NCBI GenBank assembly: GCA_019637195.1
Contig: JAHBWA010000015.1
Location: forward strand, 1 to 64,000
Origin: Labilithrix sp.
Lineage (GTDB): Bacteria > Myxococcota_A > Polyangia > Polyangiales > Polyangiaceae
Reading direction: 5' to 3'
DNA length: 64,000 nucleotides
In this document: positions 1-8,936 of the stretch, piece by piece
Layout: every line of letters begins with the position of its first letter
Position numbering within the stretch: position 1 is the first letter of the stretch
Notes under the pieces: generated by a model
What the model was told of the DNA's origin: nothing
The model's input: the letters and a program-made list of their open reading frames with translations, nothing else
Databases searched by the model: none
Program-made: the position numbers and the translations under genes

Positions 1-2
1 CC

Positions 3-119
3 TACGAGGCGATGGGCAAGAAGCAGCAGGCGATCGAGTCGTACCGGAGCTGCGCCCGCAAGGCTGCGGCCCACCCGCGCGCCTCGGAGTGCAAGCAGCT
101 CGCCGGCATCAAGGAGTGA
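3..119 (+). CDS. C-terminal end of a TPR-like protein (5' truncated by the window edge)
   Basis: Only the last 38 codons are present, read in the frame that ends at the TGA at 117-119. The peptide begins YEAMGKKQQAIESYRSC and reads as the second half of a tetratricopeptide-type helix pair followed by a Cys-containing tail. The same pattern (Y..KG...A...Y.SC, then PR..EC and a basic end) closes the TPR protein at 47316-49046, so the two are probably relatives with a common C-terminal domain. The full length and N-terminal part cannot be seen. TPR repeats usually mediate protein-protein contacts; nothing more specific can be said. Confidence 0.55.
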   Translation, partial: YEAMGKKQQAIESYRSCARKAAAHPRASECKQLAGIKE

Positions 120-150
120 CGCAGCGGGCGCGGGTCACCGCGGAGCGCGG

Positions 151-1152
151 TCACGCGCGGCGAACGCGCGGATCGAGGACGGCGTAGGCCAGGTCGACAG
201 CCAGCGTCGAGAGCACGACCACCGACGACGTGACGACGACGCAGCCCATGATGAGCGGACCGTCGCGGTCGAGCATCGCGTCGACGCTGAGCGAGCCGAT
301 GCCCGGCCAGCGAAAGACGCTCTCGGTGATGATCGCTCCGCCGACCAGCGTGCCGACCTCGAGGCCGAAGATGGTGACGATGGGCATCAGCGCGTTGCGG
401 AGCGCGTGCCGGACCACCACGCCGAACGGGCCTACGCCCTTCGCCCGCGCCGTCCGCACGTAGTCGTGCGAAAGCTCTCCGATCATCTCGTCGCGCACGA
501 TCCGCGTGTAGTACGCCGCGCCGAAGACGCCGAGCGTGATCGCCGGCAAGACGAGGCTCGCCGCGTGCTCGGCCGGGGTGTCGCCGTAGCCGTCGATCGG
601 GAAGAGCCGGAGCTTGAACGCGAACACCCACTGCAGGAGCAGCCCGATCAAGAACGTCGGCGCGCTCACGCCGAGCAGGCTCAGCCCGACGGCGATCCGG
701 TCGGTCGTCTTCTGTCGCCTCGCCGCCGCGAGGATCCCCGCGGTGACGCCGATCGCCGCCTGGACGAGCGCGGCGCTCAGCGCGAGCAAGAGCGTCCGTG
801 GGGCGCGCTCGCGTAGGATCGTGACCACGGGCCGTCGCTGCTGGTAGCTCCGTCCGAGGTCGACGTGCACCGGCCCGGCGACGGCGCAGTCGGCGTGCTG
901 GCGATCTCCAGGCGCCGGCGCGGACGGTCCCAGATGCACGAGCCGGCGGAGGAAGAGCACGTACTGGACGCGGAGCGGGCGGTCGAGCCCGAGGTCCGCG
1001 CGGAGCTTCGCGACGGCCGCCGGAGGCGCCTGCTGGCCGGCGATCATCCGCGCGGGATCGGACGGAAGCGCGTTGTTCACGAGGAACGCCGCCGACACCG
1101 TCGCCCAGATCACGAAGACCGCCCACGCGAGGCGCGAGAGCAGGCGCTTCAT
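151..1152 (-). CDS. DppB/OppB-type peptide ABC transporter permease
   Basis: This is an inner-membrane permease of a binding-protein-dependent importer for di/oligopeptides or similar solutes. The 333-residue protein has the family layout: an N-terminal membrane segment (about residues 7-27), a periplasmic loop, and further helices. The cytoplasmic EAA-type loop lies near HALRNALMPIVTIFG and is followed by GGAIITESVF and WPGIG, as in DppB. Compared with typical relatives there is an extra stretch of about 24 residues between FLRRLVH and VDLGRS, with His, Cys and Pro residues. The start ATG overlaps the stop of the substrate-binding protein gene by four bases, indicating translational coupling. 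It is the last gene of a four-gene minus-strand operon. No ATPase gene is in the operon, so the energising subunits must be encoded elsewhere. Confidence 0.9.
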   Translation of the reverse strand: MKRLLSRLAWAVFVIWATVSAAFLVNNALPSDPARMIAGQQAPPAAVAKLRADLGLDRPLRVQYVLFLRRLVHLGPSAPAPGDRQHADCAVAGPVHVDLGRSYQQRRPVVTILRERAPRTLLLALSAALVQAAIGVTAGILAAARRQKTTDRIAVGLSLLGVSAPTFLIGLLLQWVFAFKLRLFPIDGYGDTPAEHAASLVLPAITLGVFGAAYYTRIVRDEMIGELSHDYVRTARAKGVGPFGVVVRHALRNALMPIVTIFGLEVGTLVGGAIITESVFRWPGIGSLSVDAMLDRDGPLIMGCVVVTSSVVVLSTLAVDLAYAVLDPRVRRA

Positions 1153-2960
1153 CGGCCCTCACCGCCGGCGTGGTCCCGCGGCGCGACGTCGCGCGGGCCG
1201 TGCCGCCTCGCGCCGAGCAGCGCCGCGAGGCCGTCCTGCGAGAAGATCGCGCGCGCGGCGATCGGGCCGGCGGCGCGATCGATCCACGTCCGCGTCAGGT
1301 CGTGCATCCACATCGGGTGCGTGTAGTGCTCGCGCACGTACCCCTGGCGCTGCGTGTAGAGGCGTACGTTCTGGGTGAACGCCCAGGGCGCGTCGTCGAC
1401 GAGGATCTGCTGCGCCTCGGTGTAGAGCTTCATCCGCCGGCCGTCGTCGAGCTCTTCGTGCGCGCGATCGACGAGCTCGTCGAAGCGGGGGTTCCGGTAG
1501 AACGACCAGTTGTTCGTGCCGTCCTCGCTGATCGCCTTCGAGTGGAACATCGGCTCGAGGAACGAGATCGCGTCGGGGAAGTCCTGCATCCAGAACCCGG
1601 GGCCGAGCGGCGACGTCTTCTTCCGCCCGCGGAGCGCCAGGAACGTCGGGTAGTTGACGATGCGGATCTCGATGCGGATGCCGATCTTCTCGAGCTGCTG
1701 GGCGAGGACCTGGCCCATGAACTCCTGCAGCCCCTGCTTGTAGACGAGGTACGGGACGACGTGAGGCCAGCCGCCGGTCTTCGTCGCCGGATCGTACGGG
1801 TAGCCCGCGCGGCGCATGTGCTCGAGGGCGGCCTCGAGATCGAAGCGCTGCCCCGGGAGGCTCGGGTCGTGGCCGAACACGCCCGGCGGCACGAGCTGGT
1901 TCGTCGCCGAGAGGTTCGAGGCGCGCACGCGGCGGAGCGCGTCGCGGTCGATCGCCGCCGCGACCGCGCGGCGGATCTCGACGTTGTCGAACGGCGGCAT
2001 CTCGACGTTCATCGCCTCGCCGAGGATCTGGCTGCCGCTCTCGAAGTCCGCGAACGGCTTCCACCGCGGATCGGCCTGGAAGCGGAGCAGCTCGGGCGTC
2101 ACGAAGTCGCGCAGCACGTCGAGATCGCCGCGGATGAACTTGAACGTCTGGCTGGTCGGGTTCTCGTGGAACGTCCAGCGCACGGCGTCGAGCCGCGGGA
2201 GGCCAGGGCGGAAGTAGCCGTCGTGCCGGACGACCGTGAGCCGGTGGCCGCGCTGCCAGCCGTCGGGCCGGAGCTTGAACGGGCCCGCGCCGCAGGGGTG
2301 CCAGGCGTCCGAGTAGCGCGCGCCGCCGCTCTTGCAGACCGGCCGGAGCGGGAGCGTCGCGAGGATGGGGAGGAACGTGGCGTCGCGCTTCTTCAGGTGG
2401 AACGCGACGACGTAGCGGCCCTCGACCACGACGCCCGCGAGCGTGTCGGCCCGCCTCTCCAGGATCTCGTCTGCGCCGACGATCATCGAGAACGACGTCG
2501 CGGAGGGGTTCGGCGCGCTGCCGTGGAGCGCGCGCTCGGCCGAGCGCTTCACGTCGTCGGCTGTCACCTCGTTGCCGTCGTGGAAGCGCACGCCCGGACG
2601 GAGGAAGAAGCGGTACGTCGTTCCGTCGTCGTCGACGATCCATCGCTCGGCGATGTCGGGCTGGATCCGGCCGTCCTTGTCGTAGTCGACGAGGCCGGCG
2701 AAGAGCTGCTCCACGATCTGCGGGGCGAGGCCGTCGGTGATGTTCGCGGGATCGAGCGAGGCGCGCACGTCGCCGAAGGTCGCCAGATCGAGGACGCCGC
2801 CGCGCCGCGGGGCGGCGCCCTCGGGGCTGACCGACGGGATCGGCGCCGGCAGCTCGCTCGAGCAGGCCGGCGCGAGCGCGAGGAGCGGGAGCAGCGCCGC
2901 CGCGCGCGCGAAGGCGCCGGCGGGTCGCCGAGGCTCAGCTCTTCCGCGGATCGAGCGCAT
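1149..2960 (-). CDS. ABC transporter substrate-binding lipoprotein, family 5 (DppA/OppA-like)
   Basis: This is the solute receptor of the peptide importer, expected to sit on the periplasmic side of the inner membrane. The 603-residue product starts with a basic n-region, a hydrophobic stretch and a weak lipobox-like APAC at about residues 30-33. Family 5 features follow: a typical N-terminal part (RGGVLDLATFGDVRASLDPA), the RFHDGNEVTADDV segment near residue 125, and a C-terminal region with WAFTQNVRLYTQ. Length suits the family (about 520-600). The first 26 bp overlap the end of the DppC-type permease gene, and the stop overlaps the start of the DppB-type gene. The ligand cannot be deduced; family 5 includes receptors for peptides, nickel, opines and sugars. 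Confidence 0.88.
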   Translation of the reverse strand: MRSIRGRAEPRRPAGAFARAAALLPLLALAPACSSELPAPIPSVSPEGAAPRRGGVLDLATFGDVRASLDPANITDGLAPQIVEQLFAGLVDYDKDGRIQPDIAERWIVDDDGTTYRFFLRPGVRFHDGNEVTADDVKRSAERALHGSAPNPSATSFSMIVGADEILERRADTLAGVVVEGRYVVAFHLKKRDATFLPILATLPLRPVCKSGGARYSDAWHPCGAGPFKLRPDGWQRGHRLTVVRHDGYFRPGLPRLDAVRWTFHENPTSQTFKFIRGDLDVLRDFVTPELLRFQADPRWKPFADFESGSQILGEAMNVEMPPFDNVEIRRAVAAAIDRDALRRVRASNLSATNQLVPPGVFGHDPSLPGQRFDLEAALEHMRRAGYPYDPATKTGGWPHVVPYLVYKQGLQEFMGQVLAQQLEKIGIRIEIRIVNYPTFLALRGRKKTSPLGPGFWMQDFPDAISFLEPMFHSKAISEDGTNNWSFYRNPRFDELVDRAHEELDDGRRMKLYTEAQQILVDDAPWAFTQNVRLYTQRQGYVREHYTHPMWMHDLTRTWIDRAAGPIAARAIFSQDGLAALLGARRHGPRDVAPRDHAGGEGR

Positions 2961-3840
2961 CGCGCAGCCCTTCGCCGAGGAGGTTGAAGCCGAGGACCGA
3001 GAGCAGGATCGCGACGCCGGGCGAGGCGGTGATCCACGGCGCCGCGCCGAGGTAGTCCTGCCCCTCGAAGAGCATGTGGCCCCAGGTCGGCGCCGGCGGC
3101 GCGATCCCGGCGCCGAGGTACGAGAGCACGCTCTCGGCGAGGATCATCTGCGCCACGAGGATCGTCGCGATCACGACGACCGGCCCGGCAACGTTGGGCA
3201 GGACGTGGCGGAGGAGCACGCGCGGCGTCGACTGCCCGAGCGCGCGCGCCGCGACGACGTAGTCGAGGCCGCGCACCTGGAGCGTCTTCGAGCGCACGAT
3301 CCGCGCGACGCCGAGCCACCCGGTGAGCCCGAGCGTCAGGAAGATCGTCGAGGCGGTGGTCCGGTCGAGGGCGGCGCCGAGCGCCATGACGATGAGGAGG
3401 AACGGGAACGCGAGCCCGACGTCGACGAGGCGCATCAGCAGCGTGTCGATCCAGCGGCCCTCGTACCAGCCGGCGAGGACGCCGACCACGCTGCCCACGG
3501 CCGTCGCGAGGGCGGTCGCCGCGACGCCGATGAGGAGCGAGAGGCGCGCCCCGGTCGCCAGGCGCGCGAAGACGTCGCGGAAGAGCCGGTCGGTCCCGAG
3601 CCAGAACTCGCGGCTCGGGCCGACGGGCAGGTGCTCGGGCGTGACCCCGCGCGTGAAGTCGCTGGTGTACGGATCGTTCGGCGAGACGAGCGGGCCGAGG
3701 ATCGCGAACGTGACGAGCAGCCCGACGAGCGCGAGCCCGACGCGAGCGCTCACGTTCCGCGCCGCGAGCGGGCCCTGCGCGGCCCGCGCGAAGCGGCCGA
3801 GGCGGGCCCGCGCGCTCGTGATGAGGGCGGCCGCGTCCAT
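2935..3840 (-). CDS. DppC/OppC-type peptide ABC transporter permease
   Basis: This is the second transmembrane subunit of the importer. The 301-residue protein shows the OppC/DppC order: an N-terminal helix (VGLALVGLLVTFAILGPLVS), the NDPYTSDFTRGVTPEHLPVG-like periplasmic motif, FWLGTDRLFRDVFARL, then the core helices and the EAA loop near VARIVRSKTLQVRGLDYV. It ends with GFNLLGEGLRDALDPR, which is typical of the C-terminal end of this family. It follows the alpha/beta-hydrolase-like gene by three bases and overlaps the binding-protein gene by 26 bp, so all four genes are very probably one transcript. The permease order C-A-B, with no D or F ATPase, is unusual for Dpp systems. Confidence 0.9.
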   Translation of the reverse strand: MDAAALITSARARLGRFARAAQGPLAARNVSARVGLALVGLLVTFAILGPLVSPNDPYTSDFTRGVTPEHLPVGPSREFWLGTDRLFRDVFARLATGARLSLLIGVAATALATAVGSVVGVLAGWYEGRWIDTLLMRLVDVGLAFPFLLIVMALGAALDRTTASTIFLTLGLTGWLGVARIVRSKTLQVRGLDYVVAARALGQSTPRVLLRHVLPNVAGPVVVIATILVAQMILAESVLSYLGAGIAPPAPTWGHMLFEGQDYLGAAPWITASPGVAILLSVLGFNLLGEGLRDALDPRKS

Positions 3841-3843
3841 GGG

Positions 3844-4704
3844 TCAGCGCTGGGCGATGAGCGGGGACGAGCCGGCGCGCTTGGACGGCGCGGCCTCGAG
3901 GAAGGACGTGACCGCTCCGGCGAAGGCGTCCGGGACCTCGTCCGGCGGACAGCGGCCGCACTCGAGCACCTCGAAGCGTCCGTGGAGGTCGCGCGCGAGT
4001 CGCCTCCCGTGCTCCACGGGCGCGACCTCGTCGTCGCGGCCCCAGACGACGAGCGTGTCGGCGGTCACGCGCGGGAGCCGCGCGACGAGCGGTCGGGTGT
4101 CGGCGACGGCGATGAGGGTCGCGTGCGCTGCCTGGCGCCCGGCGGGCGCGTTGAACGCCTCGTACAGCTCCTCCGCGCGGCCGACCGGGATCCGCGTCGC
4201 GCCCGAATAGACGGTGCGCTGGACGTACGCGCGGAAGAGCGCGGTCCCCATCACCTGGCGCCACAGGAGCGCGCCCACGAGGGGGACGCGCCCGGCGCGC
4301 TCGAGCGCGTGCTCCTGCGGCGGGTAAACGAGGGCCGAGGTCAGGACCAGCTTGTGGACGAGCGCCGGGTGGCGCGCGGCGAGGGAGAGGGCGACCCCGC
4401 CGCCCATCCCGTGGCCGCAGACGTGGACCCGCCCGAGGCCGAGGGCTGCGACCAGATCGAACAGCGAGTCGGAGAACGCGTCCCAGCCGTAGGCGTAGCG
4501 CTGGGGATCGGGCTTCTCGCTGGCGCCGAAGCCGGGGAGATCGGGCGCCACGACGTGGAAGCTTCGCGCGAGCCGCGTCACCGTCGCGGTCCAGACCTCG
4601 CGCGTCGCCGCGAAGTCGTGCACGAGGACGACCGGCGCGCCGGCGCCGGCCTCGACGAAGCGGATGCGCGCCCCCCGCGCCGAGACGTCCTTCGGTACGA
4701 GCAT
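3844..4704 (-). CDS. alpha/beta-hydrolase-fold protein with degraded catalytic triad
   Basis: The first gene of the peptide-transporter operon encodes 286 residues with a standard alpha/beta-hydrolase fold: VVLVHDFAA oxyanion-loop region, DLPGFGASEKP, the nucleophile-elbow region at residues 97-101, and WGRDDEVAP carrying the usual acid. At the nucleophile position the elbow reads GHGMGG, so residue 99 is Gly (codon GGG at 4408-4410) where active relatives have Ser. The usual catalytic His is Arg251 (ECGRCPP). The fold is kept while two of three catalytic residues are gone, so it is probably not a classical esterase or peptidase. It may bind a ligand or partner linked to the importer; that is inference. 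Confidence 0.8.
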   Translation of the reverse strand: MLVPKDVSARGARIRFVEAGAGAPVVLVHDFAATREVWTATVTRLARSFHVVAPDLPGFGASEKPDPQRYAYGWDAFSDSLFDLVAALGLGRVHVCGHGMGGGVALSLAARHPALVHKLVLTSALVYPPQEHALERAGRVPLVGALLWRQVMGTALFRAYVQRTVYSGATRIPVGRAEELYEAFNAPAGRQAAHATLIAVADTRPLVARLPRVTADTLVVWGRDDEVAPVEHGRRLARDLHGRFEVLECGRCPPDEVPDAFAGAVTSFLEAAPSKRAGSSPLIAQR

Positions 4705-4943
4705 CGGGGCCGGACCATAGCACGTGCGGCTCGGCCGACCGCCGCGCGCGCAGGATCCTGGACCCCGCTCGAGCGAGTCTGCGACGATCGGATCGCGGTG
4801 GACGAGCCGTCGCGTCCACGCCCGGGAGCCGCCGCGGCGCAGGGATTTCAGGACCTCACGGGCTCGCGCTCGTCGACGGTCACGCCGAGGCCGGGCGGCA
4901 TCGTGGATGAGCTTCCATGGAACGAGCGCGCTCGGTCGCGCTA

Positions 4944-5000
4944 TGACATTATTTGTCAGGGCGACGTCACTAACCGCGCGTAGATAGTTCCATAATGGAA
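4944..5000. promoter_or_regulatory. Two inverted repeats in an AT-rich island
   Basis: Two perfect inverted repeats lie 29 bp apart in an AT-rich patch that stands out from its GC-rich surroundings. The first is TGACA-N5-TGTCA at 4944-4958. The second is TTCCAT-A-ATGGAA at 4988-5000. Both are upstream of the predicted promoter at 5028-5057 and also upstream of the minus-strand peptide-transporter operon that starts at 4704. They have the form of operators for dimeric helix-turn-helix regulators. The regulator is unknown. A run of eight A residues follows at about 5008-5015. Confidence 0.45.
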
Positions 5001-5027
5001 AGCAGCAAAAAAAACGCTAACGCGACG

Positions 5028-5057
5028 TTGACCCTCGTCTTTCGTCCAGAATATGGT
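5028..5057 (+). promoter_or_regulatory. Probable sigma70-type promoter
   Basis: TTGACC at 5028-5033 and TATGGT at 5052-5057 are separated by 18 bp and match the sigma70 consensus at five of six and four of six positions. The site is in the AT-rich island between the peptide-transporter operon and the sigma-region-4-like gene. Transcription would run toward that gene (start 5509) and give an untranslated leader of about 440 nt. Confidence 0.5.
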
Positions 5058-5508
5058 CGCTTGGGTCGGACCTACGCCGGTGATTTCCATCAACGGGAAC
5101 TCCACCAGGCAGCCTTGCAGACGGTCTCTCACCGCTAGAGGCAGGTTGGTCGAAGTCGGTTTCTCGGACGGTGTGCTCGCTGCTGGAGCCTTGCTCCAGT
5201 GGGGGAGAGAGCAGTCGTCCTCGCTTCGGCCATCATGAGCTTGCAGCAGACGGACGGAGCCCCGCGCACGATGTTGGTGCAGCTGGGACTCGTTCCGCCT
5301 GGTCGCCGTCCATGCGGCAGCATGCGCACGGGCGCGACCGAGGACGTCGCCAGGGCCTGAAGTATCGAGCGTCGAGTCGGGGCGCTCATCGAAGTGGAAG
5401 TCGAGGTAACGCGCTGTAGGACACAGGTCCTCGCCGCGCGCTGCCCGGGAGCGCTGCGTCTCGCGCAGGCCCCCGACGAAGCCTGAGCGATCGGAAGTGG
5501 AGGAGCAG
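5058..5508 (+). other. Long untranslated leader or unannotated RNA; no convincing gene
   Basis: This 450-bp stretch between the predicted promoter and the next gene has no reading frame with a credible start or family match, and its composition is less GC-rich than the coding regions around it. It contains a perfect hairpin, CTGGAGC-CTT-GCTCCAG, at 5183-5199, followed by a purine-rich segment. It could be a structured 5' leader or an independent small RNA. Signature sequences of RNase P RNA, tmRNA and SRP RNA were looked for by eye and not found. Confidence 0.3.
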
Positions 5509-6231
<723 letters not shown>

Positions 6232-6266
6232 TTCCTTAGGTTTGCGCTAGACTTGGTCCCCTGCAA

Positions 6267-6299
6267 CACGGCCCGGATGTTCCGGGCCGTGCCCTTTTG
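6267..6299 (+). terminator. Intrinsic (Rho-independent) terminator
   Basis: A perfect 11-bp stem (CACGGCCCGGA at 6267-6277 paired with TCCGGGCCGTG at 6281-6291) closes a 3-nt loop and is followed by CCCTTTT. It lies 35 bp after the stop of the sigma-region-4-like gene and separates it from the GGDEF gene. This is the clearest intrinsic terminator in the window. Confidence 0.85.
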
Positions 6300-6371
6300 G
6301 GGCGCCGGCAGGTGCTCGCGCGAGCGCAGGCCCTGAAGAGCTCGAGCGGGCGGGCCGTTGGTCCCCGTGGA

Positions 6372-7499
<1,128 letters not shown>

Positions 7500-7515
7500 C
7501 GGTCGGGCGGGCGCC

Positions 7516-8727
7516 TCAGAGCGCGCCGCGCTTGGCGTCGGACGGCGTGTTCGGGTGCTTGAGGAGCATCTTCCGCAGACCCTGATTCCGGCGCACGACC
7601 GGCACCTTCAGGAGGTGCGCGAGGAGCGCGGGCGGCGTCGCCGACCAGCGCGCGAGGTTCTGGATGAAGAGGATCGTGTACGTGCTCTTGCTGCAGAGGA
7701 TCTGCGTCGCGTGGGCGTCGAGGCTGCAGTTGACGAGCAAGATCAGGCAGCGGCCCTCGGTCTTGAAGAGGAGCGCCGCGCGCTCGTCCGACGACGAGAG
7801 CATGAACTTCTTCCTGAGGACCTCGCGCGTCATCATCCGCGAACGCTCGGGGATCTCGCGGTCGACCGCGAGCTTGTAGACCTCCATCATCAGCTTCGGA
7901 TTTACTATCCGGTTCAGGATGGTCGATGGCAGCTGCGGGTTCCGGAGGAGCCGTCGCTGGACGAGTGCGTCGGCGAGGAAGTCCGAGCGCTTCGCGACGT
8001 GCTCGAGGCCTACGTGGGTCCGGTGATGCATCGCGACGAGGCGCGGGCACTCGAACGTGACGCGGGGATTCGTGAGCGCGGCGTGGATGACCTGCGGATC
8101 GGCGTCGAGGCAGAGCGCGAGCAGGTGGGCGCCGGCGGCGTCGGCCGCGGCCGCGACGCGCTCGTCGCGCGTCATCGGGTGGTAAACGGTCTCGTAGATC
8201 TTGCGGTACTCGCGCTCGGTTCGCGCGACGTGCTCCGGATCGTCGGCTGCTTCGGCCGCCGCCGGGTCGTCGTCCGAGGGCGGCACGAGCTCCGCCGCCT
8301 CGTCGGTCGGCCCGGCGTCGTCGGTCGGCCCGGCGTCGTCGGTCGGCCCGCCGTCGTCACTGTCGTCCGCGGCCCGGCCTGCGTCCGGCGCCTCGTCGAG
8401 AGCGGCGTCGCCGCGCAGGAAGGCCAAGAGCTCGTTGTCGATCCCGGGCGCCTCGCTCGCCCGCGCGGCGCCAGGCGGCGCGCCCGGGGCCGCTCCGGGG
8501 GAGGCGTCGCGCGTCGCGCCGGGCGCCGTCGCCCCGTCGTCGAGCTCGACCACGCCTGCGTCGGACAGGTGCGCGACGATCTCGGTCACGCGGCCTTCGT
8601 CGAGGCCCGTCAGCGCGACGAGGTCCCGCATCGTCGTCGTGCCGTCCACGCGCGAGAGGACGAAGCCCTCCTCGGCGGAGAGCCTTAGGCTCGTGAGGTC
8701 GACGGTCTTCTGACGGATCCGCTTCAT
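7516..8727 (-). CDS. Conserved protein with winged-helix-like N-terminus and helical-repeat C-terminus (function unknown)
   Basis: The product has 403 residues. Residues 1-60 resemble a small winged helix (FVLSRVDGTTTMRDLVALTG followed by AHLSDAGVVEL), like N-terminal modules of other myxobacterial proteins. A low-complexity Ala/Asp/Pro linker (about 65-160) contains three in-phase copies of a GPTDDA-type unit, encoded by a 15-bp repeat near 8300-8350. The rest, from about residue 170, is helical, with HEAT-like repeats such as NPRVTFECPRLVAMHHRTHV. No catalytic motif was seen. It ends 16 bp from the stop of the GGDEF gene, so the two are convergent. A regulatory or scaffold role is a guess. 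Confidence 0.65.
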   Translation of the reverse strand: MKRIRQKTVDLTSLRLSAEEGFVLSRVDGTTTMRDLVALTGLDEGRVTEIVAHLSDAGVVELDDGATAPGATRDASPGAAPGAPPGAARASEAPGIDNELLAFLRGDAALDEAPDAGRAADDSDDGGPTDDAGPTDDAGPTDEAAELVPPSDDDPAAAEAADDPEHVARTEREYRKIYETVYHPMTRDERVAAAADAAGAHLLALCLDADPQVIHAALTNPRVTFECPRLVAMHHRTHVGLEHVAKRSDFLADALVQRRLLRNPQLPSTILNRIVNPKLMMEVYKLAVDREIPERSRMMTREVLRKKFMLSSSDERAALLFKTEGRCLILLVNCSLDAHATQILCSKSTYTILFIQNLARWSATPPALLAHLLKVPVVRRNQGLRKMLLKHPNTPSDAKRGAL

Positions 8728-8936
8728 CCAGGCCGCGAAGCCACTTTACCGCCTCTTCCGGTCGTCGTCAGCGAGATGGGCTGCTCGTCCCCCTGGTCGA
8801 TCGGCCCAACCCTCGTGCGCGGTGGGACGTCGCTGACGCGAGACGCGCAAGAGCGTGCGCAATCTCGGCTCCAGACCAGGCTGATGCGATGCGCGCGAGA
8901 CTTTGAACGTCGCTCCGCGTGCGACAGAGTACGGAG

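Noticed and set aside
5008..5026. Run of eight A as a minus-strand terminator (T-run) with the short inverted repeat CGC-GTTA-GCG
   Set aside because: The stem is only three to four pairs, and no minus-strand gene ends there.
5053..5419. Small plus-strand frames (about 60-82 codons) in the leader of the sigma-region-4-like gene
   Set aside because: They lack ribosome binding sites and have unconvincing composition.
6297..6371. Upstream TTG start for the GGDEF protein
   Set aside because: It falls in the T-tract of the intrinsic terminator, and the peptide before MFWRKRPSAP is not protein-like.
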